A stretch of 64,000 bases of DNA from Paraburkholderia aromaticivorans (GCF_002278075.1 NZ_CP022989.1:992001-1056000); one strand, 5' to 3'. Positions 50,191 to 60,608 are shown, counted from the first letter of the stretch. Translations and numbers: made by a program. The notes: a model not told the origin generated them from the letters alone.

Positions 50191-51185
50191 AGTCCAGCGC
50201 ACGCTGGCTGGAAGAAGGGCATCGCGCGCTACTGGTAACGGTGGTGAAGACATGGGGTTCGTCGCCGCGTCCCGAGGGCGCGATGCTCGCGGTGCGCGAC
50301 GATGGGCTCGTGGTGGGCTCGGTGTCGGGCGGCTGCATTGAAGACGATCTGATCGACCGCGTGCGGCAGCACGGTATCGAGCAGGCGCGGCCCGAAGCGG
50401 TCAAGTACGGCATCACCGCGGAGGAAGCGCATCGCTTCGGCCTGCCGTGCGGCGGCACGATCCAGTTGGTGCTCGAGCCATTGACGTCGCAAAGCGGCAT
50501 TGCCGAACTGTGCCACGCGGTGGAGAACGGCCGGCTCGTGGCCCGCGAAGTGAATATGGCAACCGGCGCGGTGCGGTTGGAAGACGCGCAGGCAACAGAC
50601 GGCGTGCATTTCGACGGCGAGCGTCTGCTGACGATTCACGGCCCGCGTTACCGCATGCTGGTGATCGGCGCGGGGCAACTGTCGCGCTATCTGTGCCATA
50701 TCGCGGTCGGGCTCGATTATCAGGTCACGGTGTGCGATCCGCGTGAGGAATACACCGAGGAGTGGAACATTCCCGGCACGAAGATCGTGCGAACCATGCC
50801 CGACGACACGGTGATCGAGATGAAGCTCGACGAGCGCTGCGCGGTGATCGCGCTCACGCACGACCCGAAACTCGACGATCTCGCGCTGATGGAAGCCTTG
50901 AAGACGCCGGCGTTTTACGTCGGCGCATTGGGTTCGCGCAGGAACAATCAGGCGCGGCGCGAACGCCTCAAGGAGTTCGATCTGAGCGATACCGAGTTGG
51001 CCCGCTTGCATGGACCGGTTGGGATTTACATCGGCAGCAGAACGCCACCCGAGATCGCGGTTTCGATTCTTGCCGAGGTAACGGCGGCCAAGAACGGTGT
51101 GTCCCTGCCAACCTTGCTGCAGGTCGAAGGCGCGAAGGCGGCGCGGGAAATTGCTGCTTCCGGCGGCGCGCCTTGTAGCGTCTAA
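50163..51185 (+). CDS. XdhC/CoxF family molybdenum cofactor maturation protein
   Basis: Protein of 340 residues. An N-terminal XdhC_CoxI domain (VTVVKTWGSSPRPEGAML, VSGGCIEDDLI) and a C-terminal Rossmann domain (MLVIGAGQLSRYL, YVGALGSRRNN) define the XdhC family, which binds the Mo cofactor, protects it and helps insert a terminal sulfur before delivery to the apo-enzyme. It is the last gene of the cox operon. Confidence 0.92.
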   Translation: MDSVDLEVLKSSARWLEEGHRALLVTVVKTWGSSPRPEGAMLAVRDDGLVVGSVSGGCIEDDLIDRVRQHGIEQARPEAVKYGITAEEAHRFGLPCGGTIQLVLEPLTSQSGIAELCHAVENGRLVAREVNMATGAVRLEDAQATDGVHFDGERLLTIHGPRYRMLVIGAGQLSRYLCHIAVGLDYQVTVCDPREEYTEEWNIPGTKIVRTMPDDTVIEMKLDERCAVIALTHDPKLDDLALMEALKTPAFYVGALGSRRNNQARRERLKEFDLSDTELARLHGPVGIYIGSRTPPEIAVSILAEVTAAKNGVSLPTLLQVEGAKAAREIAASGGAPCSV

Positions 51186-51255
51186 CGGGGAAGTTTGTCT
51201 GCGCGCGCGGCGCTGCTGCCCGGCCGCCGCCGCGCAGCGCGACGCAGCACCCCGC

Positions 51256-51972
51256 TTACATCAAGCCGCAAACCACCGCGGCGATCACCGACCCGCCCAC
51301 CAGCACGACGCCGACCACGCGGCGTTTATTCAACTCGGTCCACAGCAGGACACCGGTCAGCGAAAGCAGAATCATGCTGCCGGCAATCGTATCGATCAGC
51401 AATACCCAACCGACGCTCAGTCCGACGCCTTTGTGCAGGTTGTTCATCGTCGAGAGAAACGAGTTCTGCGTGCGTTTCACCGCGACGAAGCCATTGCCTA
51501 CCCAGTATTCGGCCTGCACGCTCTGCGACGGTCCCATGATGCCGACCTGCCAGAATTCCGGCTGCATCGTGCTGCGATCACCCCACGCCACCGGATGCGC
51601 CGGCTCGCGCTTCATCCGGCCCGGTTTGCCGTCGATCTTCAGCTCGGTTTTGAGCCACTTCGCCATGTCCGTCGGCGAACGCAGCGGTTTTTGCGGCACG
51701 GGAATCTGCATTTCCTCGACCTGCGGCTCGCCCGACGATACCTTCAAGGGGCCGCCCCGGTGGTTCAGCAGGAAGCCGGTCGCGCCGAACAGCAAACCCA
51801 GCACCGCGCCCCACAGCCCGACCCAGCCATGCACCTTGCGCAGCCACTTGATGAAATTCGCTCGCCGCGAACGCTGGCGCCGCGCCGCCTGCTCCGCGTC
51901 GTCCATCAGATGATGTCCGCGTTCCGGCGTATGGACGGTGTACTGCGTGCCGCGACCAGCGGCGGGTTGCAT
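51256..51972 (-). CDS. PepSY-associated transmembrane protein
   Basis: Inner-membrane protein of about 238 residues. After a basic N-terminal segment (RRQRSRRANFIKWLRKVHGW) comes a TM helix (GAVLGLLFGATGFLLNH), a periplasmic domain of PepSY_TM type, and a second region of TM helices at the end (TIAGSMILLSLTGVLLW). Related proteins act in iron-siderophore reduction or electron transfer. ATG at 51972 is used; GTG at 52038 and ATG at 51906 are also in frame and none has a clear ribosome site. A Fur-like box lies about 220 bases upstream. Confidence 0.75.
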   Translation of the reverse strand: MQPAAGRGTQYTVHTPERGHHLMDDAEQAARRQRSRRANFIKWLRKVHGWVGLWGAVLGLLFGATGFLLNHRGGPLKVSSGEPQVEEMQIPVPQKPLRSPTDMAKWLKTELKIDGKPGRMKREPAHPVAWGDRSTMQPEFWQVGIMGPSQSVQAEYWVGNGFVAVKRTQNSFLSTMNNLHKGVGLSVGWVLLIDTIAGSMILLSLTGVLLWTELNKRRVVGVVLVGGSVIAAVVCGLM

Positions 51973-52194
51973 ATCGATCGAGTCAGGCGCATTCAAATCG
52001 GGGCTCCAGGCGCAGCAAGATGATCCGTCGCGGGGCACGCGGCGATACAGCGCACGTTCACCTGACAGCGGTCAAAGAGATATCGGGAAGGGAGTGCCGG
52101 ACGACCCGGCTTGCGGTCCAGGCGGTCCGGCTGAGAGGCTGGCTGGCGGTCACAGAGGAGAGATGTGACGGAAAGCTGGCGGCGCCTTTCAATT

Positions 52195-52213
52195 GAGAAT
52201 GGATATCATTACA
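52195..52213. promoter_or_regulatory. Candidate Fur box
   Basis: GAGAATGGATATCATTACA matches 13 of 19 positions of the Fur consensus GATAATGATAATCATTATC, with both half-sites (GAGAATG and ATCATTA) well kept. It lies between the divergent PepSY and DUF3857 genes, in an AT-rich island. Confidence 0.55.
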
Positions 52214-52325
52214 CAAACAGGCCATTTGCTCAATCACAACGCGCGGCATCCGCTTGACATTAGCGCGGCGCAAACCGACTCTAACTGGCGACTCCGTCAA
52301 CGTCACGCCCGGACACCTCCCTGCC

Positions 52326-54227
52326 ATGCGCCTTTTTTCCGTGGTCTGTCTTGCCTCTTTCGGCTGGCTTGCCGGCATCCACGGCGCGCACGCGAGCGTC
52401 GCGGCGAGACTGGACGATCCGTACACCAACGAAGGCGAGACGCAGACCTTCACCGTCAATGCCGATGGCTCCTACTCGAAGCTCGATTCGATGACGCTGC
52501 ACGTGAACAACGAAGCGGGCGTCGCGCGAGTGGCGCAGCAATACGTCTGGTTCAACCGCAACATGGCGGACGTGCAGGTTCTCGAGGCGTACACGACCAC
52601 CGCCGACGGCGTGCGCCACGACGTGCAGCCCGAGCAGATTCGCGACGTGCAGGAAGCCCGCTCGTTCGACGCGCCGATGTTTCAGGACATTCAGGAAAAA
52701 GTGATCGTGTTTCCCGCCGTGGAGCCAGGCGCGCGCGTGCATCTCACCTATCGCAAGACACAGAAGCAGCCGATCGTGCCGGGTGAATTCAGCGACTTCA
52801 CGCCGCCCGATCTCGCACCGACGCACAACTTCCGCCTGATCTACGATCTGCCCGCCGGCAAGCCGCTTTATGCCGACGCGCGCGGTTTCACCGTCGTACA
52901 ACCCGTGACGCGCGACGGCCGCACGCGCTATGAATATCGCTACGACAAGGCCCATTTCAGCCGCCTGGAACGTGGCTCGGTGGCCTATGTATCGTATGGC
53001 GACCGGCTGATGGTCTCGACCTTCCCCGACTATGCCGCGTTCGCCGCAACCTACCGGGAATCCGCCGCGGACCCGAGCGCGCGAGACGCCGCCCTCACCC
53101 GCCTCGCGCAACAGCTCACCGTGCACGACCGCACGCCGCGCGACAAGGCCAAGACGCTGTACGACTGGGTGCGCCGCAACGTGCGCTACGTGGCGATCAA
53201 CGTCGGACGCGGCGCGGTGGTGCCGCACAGCGCGAGCGCGGTCCTCGCGAACCGTTACGGCGACTGCAAGGACCATGTCGCGCTCTACGGCGCGTTGCTC
53301 GACGCGGCCGGCGTGCGCAACGAGCCGGCGCTGATCAGCAGCGGCACGATCTACTCGCTGCCGAGCGTGCCGGGTTACGGCGTCATCAATCACATCATCA
53401 CGTGGTTGCCGGATTTGCAGCAGTACGCGGACTCGACCGCCGCGAATGTCGAATTCGGCTTCTTGCCGTCGTCCGATATGAACCGGCCGACCGTGCTCGT
53501 CGGCGAGGGCGTGCTGTCGCGCACGCCCGCCACCGCGCTCATGACGCGCAGCACCGATCTGTCGATCAAGGTCGAACCGGATGGCTCGGCAAGCTTCACC
53601 TATCGGCTGGAGGCGGCCGGCGCTTCCGCCGAGCAGGCGCGCGCCATGTTGCGCACGCAGACGCCCGCGCAACGTGAGGAATCGATTCAGGCCGAATTGC
53701 GCAGCGCCAACCTGCGCGGCACCGCCACGCTTACCACGAACGACCTCACCGTTGCCGACGGCCCGCTCACCATCACGATGAAAGGCACGCTGGAAAGTCT
53801 CGTGGTGCCGGGCGCGGCGGCATCGATTCCGGCGCTGACGAGTCTCGCCGGCGGCCTCGCGGCGGATACGCGTTACTGGCTCGGCGAGCGGCAGCGCTCG
53901 CAGCCATTCGTCTGTCACAACCTGGCATTGCATGAACGCGCGCGCATCGAGTTGCCGGCCAATTTTCGCGTGCTCGATATGCCGGAAGCGAAGCGGACTC
54001 AGGACCGCTTCGTCGATTTCCAGTCGCAGTACACATTCGATCCGCTCAGCAACGTCGTCACGATGACCCGCGAGGGCGCCACGCATTTCGACAGCGACGT
54101 CTGCACGCCCGGCGACTTCGCGCAGATGCGCCCCGCGCTCGAAGCCATCGGGCGCGACGTGCGCGCGGAATTGATTGTCAGATCGACGCTGGTGGAGTCG
54201 TCGAGCGTTGCGTCGCAGGCGCCTTGA
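52326..54227 (+). CDS. Secreted DUF3857 / transglutaminase-like protein
   Basis: Exported protein of 633 residues. The signal peptide ends near HAS (residue 24). Next is a DUF3857 domain (about 30-200) and a transglutaminase-like core with VRRNVRYVAINVGRG and ANRYGDCKDHVALYGALLDA, where Cys and the following His are the expected catalytic pair (Asp less clear). The C-terminal third is a beta-rich region without a named family. The role is unknown; a periplasmic peptide-linking or cleaving activity is possible. ATG at 52326 fits the signal peptide. Confidence 0.8.
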   Translation: MRLFSVVCLASFGWLAGIHGAHASVAARLDDPYTNEGETQTFTVNADGSYSKLDSMTLHVNNEAGVARVAQQYVWFNRNMADVQVLEAYTTTADGVRHDVQPEQIRDVQEARSFDAPMFQDIQEKVIVFPAVEPGARVHLTYRKTQKQPIVPGEFSDFTPPDLAPTHNFRLIYDLPAGKPLYADARGFTVVQPVTRDGRTRYEYRYDKAHFSRLERGSVAYVSYGDRLMVSTFPDYAAFAATYRESAADPSARDAALTRLAQQLTVHDRTPRDKAKTLYDWVRRNVRYVAINVGRGAVVPHSASAVLANRYGDCKDHVALYGALLDAAGVRNEPALISSGTIYSLPSVPGYGVINHIITWLPDLQQYADSTAANVEFGFLPSSDMNRPTVLVGEGVLSRTPATALMTRSTDLSIKVEPDGSASFTYRLEAAGASAEQARAMLRTQTPAQREESIQAELRSANLRGTATLTTNDLTVADGPLTITMKGTLESLVVPGAAASIPALTSLAGGLAADTRYWLGERQRSQPFVCHNLALHERARIELPANFRVLDMPEAKRTQDRFVDFQSQYTFDPLSNVVTMTREGATHFDSDVCTPGDFAQMRPALEAIGRDVRAELIVRSTLVESSSVASQAP

Positions 54228-54278
54228 GCGCCTGCGGCGAATCGCGCATGGCGTGAACGGCGATGCGCCAGACGTCAC

Positions 54279-55307
54279 TCAGACGGGCCAGAGCGGCCCT
54301 TCCTGCATGGCGCCGAGCTGCTCGCGCAACTCGAGGATGCGGTCTTCCCAGTAACGCTGCGTGTTGAACCACGGGAACGCCGCGGGGAATGCCGGGTCGT
54401 CCCAGCGGCGCGCGAGCCACGCCTGATAGTGAATCAGCCGCAGCGTGCGCAACGCTTCGACCAGATAAAGTTCGCGCGGCTCGAAGTCGCAGAAATCTTC
54501 ATAGCCGGCGAGCAGATCCGCCAGCGCGCGCGATGCCTCGCCGCGCTCGCCCGGCAGCAGCAACCACAGATCCTGCACCGCCGGTCCCATGCGGCTGTCG
54601 TCGAAGTCGACGAAATGCGGCCCCGCGTCGGTCCACAACACATTGCTCGGATGGCAGTCGCCATGCATTCGCAACATGCGGATATCGCCGGCCCGCTCGT
54701 ACGCACGCTCCACGCCTTCGAGCGCAAGATTCACCACGGTTTCCCACGCGGTGCGCACGTCGTCCGGCACGAAACGGTGGGCGAGCAGAAAGTCGCGCGG
54801 CTCATAGCCGAAGGTGTGAATGTCCAGAGTGGGACGTTCGATGTAATTCTGCGTCTGACCCACCGCATGGATGCGGCCGATGAAACGCCCGAGCCATTCC
54901 AGCGTGTCGGGCCGGTCGAGATCCGGCGCGCGGCCGCCGCGACGCTCGAAAATGGAAAAGCGGAAACCGTCGAACGTATGCAGTGTGCGGCCTTCGAAAA
55001 CGCGCGCGGGCACGACCGGAATCTCGCGCGCCGCGAGGTCGGCAACGAAGGCATGTTCTTCGAGAATGGCGGCGTCGCTCCAGCGCTCGGGGCGGTAAAA
55101 CTTCGCGACCACCGGCGGGCCGTCTTCCACGCCGACCTGATACACGCGATTCTCGTAGCTGTTGAGCGGCAGCATGCGCCCATCGGTGCGCACGCCGACT
55201 GTGCTTAGCACGCTGTCGAGCGCGTCGAGCACGATTTCCGGCTTGAGCCGGGCGAAAGGCACAGCGCTGTCCGCGCTGTCCAGGGGATCGAGGATGTCGT
55301 CGTTCAT
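54279..55307 (-). CDS. srkA: Stress response kinase SrkA (YihE)
   Basis: Soluble Ser/Thr kinase of 342 residues with an APH-like fold. PLNSYENRVYQVGVEDG and VVAKFYRPERW (ATP-binding Lys) lie at the N-terminus, MLRMHGDCHPSNVLW is the catalytic loop and FVDFDDSRMGPAVQDLW holds the metal-binding Asp pair. SrkA counters reactive-oxygen and envelope stress and lowers programmed death in E. coli. Start ATG at 55307. Length and motifs are standard. Confidence 0.93.
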   Translation of the reverse strand: MNDDILDPLDSADSAVPFARLKPEIVLDALDSVLSTVGVRTDGRMLPLNSYENRVYQVGVEDGPPVVAKFYRPERWSDAAILEEHAFVADLAAREIPVVPARVFEGRTLHTFDGFRFSIFERRGGRAPDLDRPDTLEWLGRFIGRIHAVGQTQNYIERPTLDIHTFGYEPRDFLLAHRFVPDDVRTAWETVVNLALEGVERAYERAGDIRMLRMHGDCHPSNVLWTDAGPHFVDFDDSRMGPAVQDLWLLLPGERGEASRALADLLAGYEDFCDFEPRELYLVEALRTLRLIHYQAWLARRWDDPAFPAAFPWFNTQRYWEDRILELREQLGAMQEGPLWPV

Positions 55308-55411
55308 GCCCGCATTGTGCGCCGCGCCGCCGTCAAAGACGAGGGCGACAGCACACGGCGCGGAACAGCCCGCGGCTTACAACGCGCACACGGTCTGCAC
55401 TCAAACTGCCT

Positions 55412-55624
55412 TCAATGCATCTGCGCGCTCGACGGCCGCACCAGCTCGCCCGTATCGATCAGGTCTTCAAGGAAAAAGGGTTCAGTGTTCAGTTGCAGCG
55501 AAGCGCCGGGCTCGCCGGCATACCACGCCACCATGGCCATGTCGCCGAGAATGCGCATGACGATCCCGCGCGCGCCTTGCGGCACGGCGATATGCACCGA
55601 TCGGACAATGGAACCGATTTGCAT
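55412..55624 (-). CDS. Small conserved-looking protein of unknown function
   Basis: A 70-residue protein starting with ATG at 55624, with GGGGAAA upstream. It is acidic and slightly hydrophobic, has no signal peptide, and contains a readable central block ILGDMAMVAWYAGEPGASLQ. Its codon use matches neighbouring real genes better than chance frames do. No family was recognised. Confidence 0.55.
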   Translation of the reverse strand: MQIGSIVRSVHIAVPQGARGIVMRILGDMAMVAWYAGEPGASLQLNTEPFFLEDLIDTGELVRPSSAQMH

Positions 55625-56029
55625 GATGTTTCCCCGTTTCTCCCATAGCCGGCTTTATGGTTTCCATGCCGGTCAAGGTGATGATAAAAGCGTCGCTCCG
55701 TCGATAACGTTGCGTACGCACCCAATCTGCTGCGCGTGATACGCGTGAGAGGTTCGAGTCATTGTTCCCGTTTTTCGGGGCCGGGGAAAGAGCGAACAGG
55801 AGGCTCTTCACCCGTCGTTTCGCCCTATTCCCATTACGGCGCGGCGGACCGATGATTCGCAGCGTAACGCGTCGCAACGAGCCCATCATAAACCCTGCTG
55901 GGGTGAGATATCAAAAACGTGCACCAACTAGACCATTTGCCCGATCAGGCCGCCGCGGTGCGCGTCAGTTCCGCTATGCGCGCCGTGCGCGGGGCGCTCC
56001 CCGCGCGGTTTTGAGCGGCTGAGCCGACC
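55625..56029. other. Intergenic region before the decayed efflux operon
   Basis: 405 bases without a clear gene. Short Arg-rich frames on both strands look like noise. A regulator or adaptor gene may once have stood here, but nothing can be recognised. Confidence 0.4.
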
Positions 56030-58319
56030 ATGTGGATCGTTCGTCTCGCGCTGCGCCGCCCCTATACGTTCGTCGTCCTGGCCCTGCTATTGCTGATCGT
56101 CGGACCGTTGACGATCCTGCGCACGCCCACCGACATCTTCCCCAATATCGACATTCCGGTGCTCTCGGTGATCTGGTCGTATAACGGCCTGCCCGCCGAC
56201 GAGATGGAAAAGCGCATCGTGCTCAATTACGAGCGCGGGCTTTCGGTTGCGGTCAACGATATCAAGCACACCGAGTCGACTTCGCTGAACGGTATCGCGG
56301 TCATCAAGATCTATTTCCAGCCGCACGCGAATATCGACGAGGCGCTCGCCGAAGTCACCGCGCTGTCGCAAACGCAATTGCGCTCGCTGCCGCCGGGCAT
56401 CACGCCGCCGAATATCCTGCGCTACAACGCCTCCACGGTGCCGATCCTGCGCCTCGCGCTCTCCTCCGCATCGCTCACCGAGCAGGAGCTGTTCGACTTC
56501 GGCAACAACTTTCCGAAAACGCAGCTCGCCACCGTGCCCGGCGCTTCCGCGCCCCTGCCCTACGGCGGCAAACAGCGGCAGATCATGGCCGATATCGATT
56601 CGCGCATACTGCAGGAGCGCAATCTTTCGCCGATGGACGTCGTCAACGCGGTCAGCGCGCAAAATCTGATCCTGCCCTCGGGCACCGCGAAAATCGGCTC
56701 GACGGAGTACTCGGTGGAAATGAACGCAGCCCGGATTCGCTGGCAGGCCTGAACAGTATTCCGATCAAATCCACCGCCAACGGCACCGTGTATATCCGCG
56801 ACGTCGCTCATGTGCGCGACGGTTTCCAGCCGCAGACCAATATCGTGCGCGTGAACGGCCAGCGCGCGGCGCTCCTCACCATCAACAAGAGCGGCAATAC
56901 ATCCACGCTCGAGATCGTCGATCGCATCAAGAAGATGATGCCGACGCTGTGCAATCTCATGCCCGCTTCGCTCAATATCGACCCGGTTGCCGACCAGTCG
57001 CTGTTCGTGCGCGCTTCGGTGCAAGGCGTGCTGCGCGAGGCGCTGATCGCGGCATGCCTGACCGGTCTGATGATCCTGCTGTTCCTCGGCAACTGGCGCG
57101 CCACCCTGATCATCGCCGTGTCGATTCCGTTGTCGATGATCACGTCGATCATCGCGCTCTCCCTGCTCGGCGAAACCATCAACATCATGACGCTCGGCGG
57201 GCTCGCGCTCGCGGTCGGCATTCTGGTGGACGATGCGACGGTGGCGATCGAAAACATCAGTCATCAACTCGAACAGGGCAAGACACTCGAACAGGCGATT
57301 CTCGACGGCGCGCATCAGATCGCCATTCCGACGCTGGTGTCGACCTTGTCCATCTGCATCGTCTTCGTGCCGATGTTTCTGCTAACAGGCGTCGCGCACT
57401 ATCTGTTCATTCCGCTCGCCGAGGCGGCGGTATTCGCGATGCTGGCGTCGCACTTCCTCACGAACGCTCGTGCCCACGCTCGCGAAATATCTGCTGCGAT
57501 ATCACCATAAACCGGCAGATCCGCATCACGCGCCCGCGCCAACGCGCGAACGGCCGCAGCAATATTCTCGGCTCGCTTGCCACCATGAAGCGCGAAGCGG
57601 GCAACGCGACACTCACGCACTACAACGCGCAAACCACCATCGATATTTTCGGCACCGCCGACGGCCGCGATCTCGGCGGCGTGTCCGACGACATCCGCAA
57701 GATCATCGACGACGTCAAAGCCGGTCTGCCCAAAAGCTCGACCGTCGAAGTGCGCGGTCAGGTGCAGACCATGAACGAATCGTTCTCGGGTCTGTTCGCC
57801 GGTCCCGTGTTCGCGATTCTGCTGGTGCATCTGCTGATCGTGGTCAACTTCCAGTCGTGGCTCGATCCGAGCATCATCATCACCGCATTGCCGGGCGCGC
57901 TCGCGGGTATTGTCTGGATGCTGTTTCTCACGCACACCACGCTGTCGATTCCCGCGCTCACGGGCGCGATCATGTGTATCGGCATCGCCACCGCCAACTC
58001 GATTCTCGTGATCAGCTTTGCACGCGAGCAGTTGCTCGAACACGGCGACGCGACGCGCGCGGCGATCGAAGCGGGCTTCACCCGCTTTCGTCCCGTGCTG
58101 ATGACGGCGCTCGCGATGGTGATCGGCATGGTGCCGATGGCGATCGGACTCGGCGAGGGCGGCGAGCAGAATGCGCCGCTCGGGCGCGCGGTGATCGGCG
58201 GGCTGACGATCGGCACGCTGGCGACGCTCATCTTCGTGCCGGTGGTGTTTTCGATGATCTACCGGCGACTCGCGGCACGCCGCCTGCGCGCAGCCGAACA
58301 CGTGGTGCAGAAGCCATGA
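56030..58319 (+). pseudogene. RND multidrug efflux permease (AcrB/MdtB-like), decayed
   Basis: Remnant of an inner-membrane RND pump that would normally have about 1040 residues; only about 760 codons remain. The N-terminal third (TM1, TPTDIFPNIDIPVLSVIW) is intact to a frameshift near 56727. A second piece covers the first TM bundle (ILVDDATVAIENISHQLE). After PTLAKYLLRYH a deletion of about 250 codons has removed the second large periplasmic loop, and the frame changes twice before the last third (ATMKREAGN... to VVFSMIYRRLAARR) resumes. Not functional as it stands. Confidence 0.85.
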
Positions 58320-58458
58320 CGTACGGCGCCGCCGCGAGCGTGTCAGCAACCACAGCAGGCAGCACGAGAGGCAGCATGGACTGCCCGGGCATCTTCATGG
58401 CAACCATTTTGCAAGGGACCGGAGTGAGCCCCACCTCGGGTCGACAGGGGGAAGGTTG

Positions 58459-59100
58459 ATGGAAGCACAACGTCCAAATGGTTCCGGCACCGCGCGCGAT
58501 CCGGCAAAGGCCAGACGCGCCCGTTGGATCGGCGTCGCGGCGGCCGTGGTGGTCGTCGCGCTTGCGGCACAAGGTAGTTGGTCGCGTCACGACGCACACG
58601 CGGCGCTCGAACGCGATGCCGAGCACGCGAGCCAGACAAGTGTCGAAGTCGTGCGCCCTCAGAAGTCGACCACCGGGCTAGATCTCGTGCTGCCCGGCAA
58701 CGTGCAGGCCTTTCTCGACACACCGCTCACTGCTGTTCCCGCGCGGATCGCGTGAGGGTCGCGACCGTCGACGCGCAGCATAAGGTGAAGCTGATTGCCG
58801 TGTCGCTCGGAACGGACTTCGGCACACGTGTGGCGATTGCGTCCGGCTTGCAAGGCGATGAGCAGGTGATCCTGAATCCGCAGGACTCGATCGTCGACGG
58901 CGCGCCGGTGCGGATTGTGCCGGCGAAGGCGAGTGGGGCGACGGGTGCTTCTGGCGCAGCGGCAGCCAACGAAGGGGCGGCGGGCGCAGCGGCCAGCAGC
59001 CAGGCGGCGGTGGGTGCCTCGCGCGCAGCGGCAGGCGGCGAAGGGGTGCCTGCCGCGTCGGGCGCAGCGGCGGCGAGCTCGCCGACTGCACATGTGGCCA
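58459..59100 (+). pseudogene. RND efflux periplasmic adaptor (HlyD/MFP family), internally deleted
   Basis: Companion of the RND permease. The N-terminus (TM/signal ARWIGVAAAVVVVALAAQ, then TTGLDLVLPGNVQAFLDTP) runs to residue 98, then a TGA stop. In another frame the C-terminal barrel resumes (VRVATVDAQHKVKLIAVSLG, GDEQVILNPQDSIVDGAPV). The middle with the coiled-coil hairpin and lipoyl domains, about 200 residues, is gone. ATG at 58459 follows GGGGGAAGG. The long Ala/Ser/Gly tail is in frame with the following MFS gene but is not part of it. Confidence 0.8.
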
Positions 59101-59327
59101 TGTTGCCGTCCTGCCGACGGACGAACAGATCGTGCATCCCTCCGCACCCGCGAGCGGCGCGCAAGCACACGGGTAGCGTCGTACTTGCGGTCCCGCAAAA
59201 ATGGCGGGCGGGCGCGTCGGCAAGTCACGCCGTCCTGGCGGCCCGCAACGCACCGCGCCGACCCGCGCGTGTTTTTCAGCGTATCCTTAACTCTTTTGTG
59301 CCTTTGCATCCCCGAGGAGAATTTTTC

Positions 59328-60608
59328 GTGACCCCGCCGCCGGACTCCGACCGGACCGCTACTTCGGCTGCTCCTGCTTCGCCCACTTCATCAACCGCTT
59401 GCGCTGTGTCCGACATCCCCTACCTGGAACGCGGCACGCGCGCGTACTGGCGCGCCAGCATCGCGCTGCTGTTCGCCGGCTACGCGACGTTCTCGCTCCT
59501 CTATTGCGTGCAGCCTCTGCTGCCGTCGTTTTCCACCGCGTTCAACGTGACGCCTGCACAAAGCAGCCTGTCGCTCTCGCTGACCACGGCGGCACTCGCG
59601 CTTGCCGTGTTCGTCGCCGGCTTCATTTCGGAAGGCTGGAGCCGTCACAGGCTGATGACGCTCTCGCTCACCGTTTCCGCGCTGGCGACGATCGCGGTGT
59701 CGATCGCGCCGCATTGGCATCAATTGCTCGTGCTGCGCACGCTCGAAGGGCTCGCGCTCGGCGGCGTGCCCGCCGTCGCGATGGCCTATCTCGCGGAAGA
59801 AGTTCATCCCGACGGGCTCGGCCTTGCGATGGGGCTTTATGTCGGCGGCACGGCGATTGGAGGGATGGCCGGGCGCGTGATTACCGGCGTCGTCGCGGAT
59901 CTGTTTTCGTGGCGCGTCGCGATCGGCACGATCGGCGTGCTAGGCCTTCTGTCGATGCTCGCGTTTCGCGCGCTGTTGCCGCCGTCGCGTCATTTCGTGC
60001 CGCGGCGCGGACTCGGCTTCACGCATCACCGTAGCGCCCTGCTCAAGCAATTCACACGACCCGGCTTGCCCTTGCTGTTCCTGCTCGGCTTCGTGTTGAT
60101 GGGCAGCTTCGTCACGCTCTACAACTACCTCGGCTACCGGTTGCTGGCGCCGCCGTACCGGTTGGATCAGACGGAAATCGGCGCGATCTTCGTCGTGTAT
60201 CTGACCGGGGTCGTCGCGTCGCCGTGGTCGGGACGCATGGCCGATACGTTCGGCCGCGCACGCGTGCTCACCGGGAGCTTGCTGTTGATGGCGCTCGGTG
60301 TCGCGCTCACCATGCTGCATCCGCTGACGGCGATCGTGGCGGGCATCGCCTGCGTCACGTTCGGCTTCTTCGCCGGGCATTCGGTGGCGAGCGGGTGGGT
60401 AGGACGTCTCGCCAAAGAAGCGAAAGGTCAGGCCGCCGCGCTGTATCTGCTCGCGTACTACATCGGCTCCAGCGTGGTCGGCTCGTATGGCGGCCACATG
60501 TGGGCAAATTATGGATGGAACGGCGTCGTTGGACTGGTCGGCGTGTTGCTCGTCATCGGCCTCTTTGCTGCGGCGCGTTTGCGCAAACGGGAGCAATCCC
60601 GCGCATGA
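59328..60608 (+). CDS. MFS transporter (YnfM-like)
   Basis: Inner-membrane carrier of 426 residues with 12 helices, in the group related to YnfM/arabinose-type exporters (YCVQPLLPSFSTAFNVTPAQ, AMGLYVGGTAIGGMAGR, WGRLAKEAKG-like ending). Substrate unknown. GTG at 59328 is chosen because GAGGAGA lies seven bases upstream. The open frame continues upstream into the adaptor remnant, but this is fortuitous. No terminator was recognised downstream. Confidence 0.88.
   Translation: MTPPPDSDRTATSAAPASPTSSTACAVSDIPYLERGTRAYWRASIALLFAGYATFSLLYCVQPLLPSFSTAFNVTPAQSSLSLSLTTAALALAVFVAGFISEGWSRHRLMTLSLTVSALATIAVSIAPHWHQLLVLRTLEGLALGGVPAVAMAYLAEEVHPDGLGLAMGLYVGGTAIGGMAGRVITGVVADLFSWRVAIGTIGVLGLLSMLAFRALLPPSRHFVPRRGLGFTHHRSALLKQFTRPGLPLLFLLGFVLMGSFVTLYNYLGYRLLAPPYRLDQTEIGAIFVVYLTGVVASPWSGRMADTFGRARVLTGSLLLMALGVALTMLHPLTAIVAGIACVTFGFFAGHSVASGWVGRLAKEAKGQAAALYLLAYYIGSSVVGSYGGHMWANYGWNGVVGLVGVLLVIGLFAAARLRKREQSRA

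Noticed and set aside
43519..51185. True aerobic CO dehydrogenase
   Set aside because: The active-site loop is AYRGAGR, not AYxCSFR, so CO oxidation is not supported by the sequence.
58578..60608. 676-codon fusion of an adaptor tail to an MFS carrier
   Set aside because: The frame is open by chance; a strong ribosome site and GTG at 59328 mark the true MFS start.
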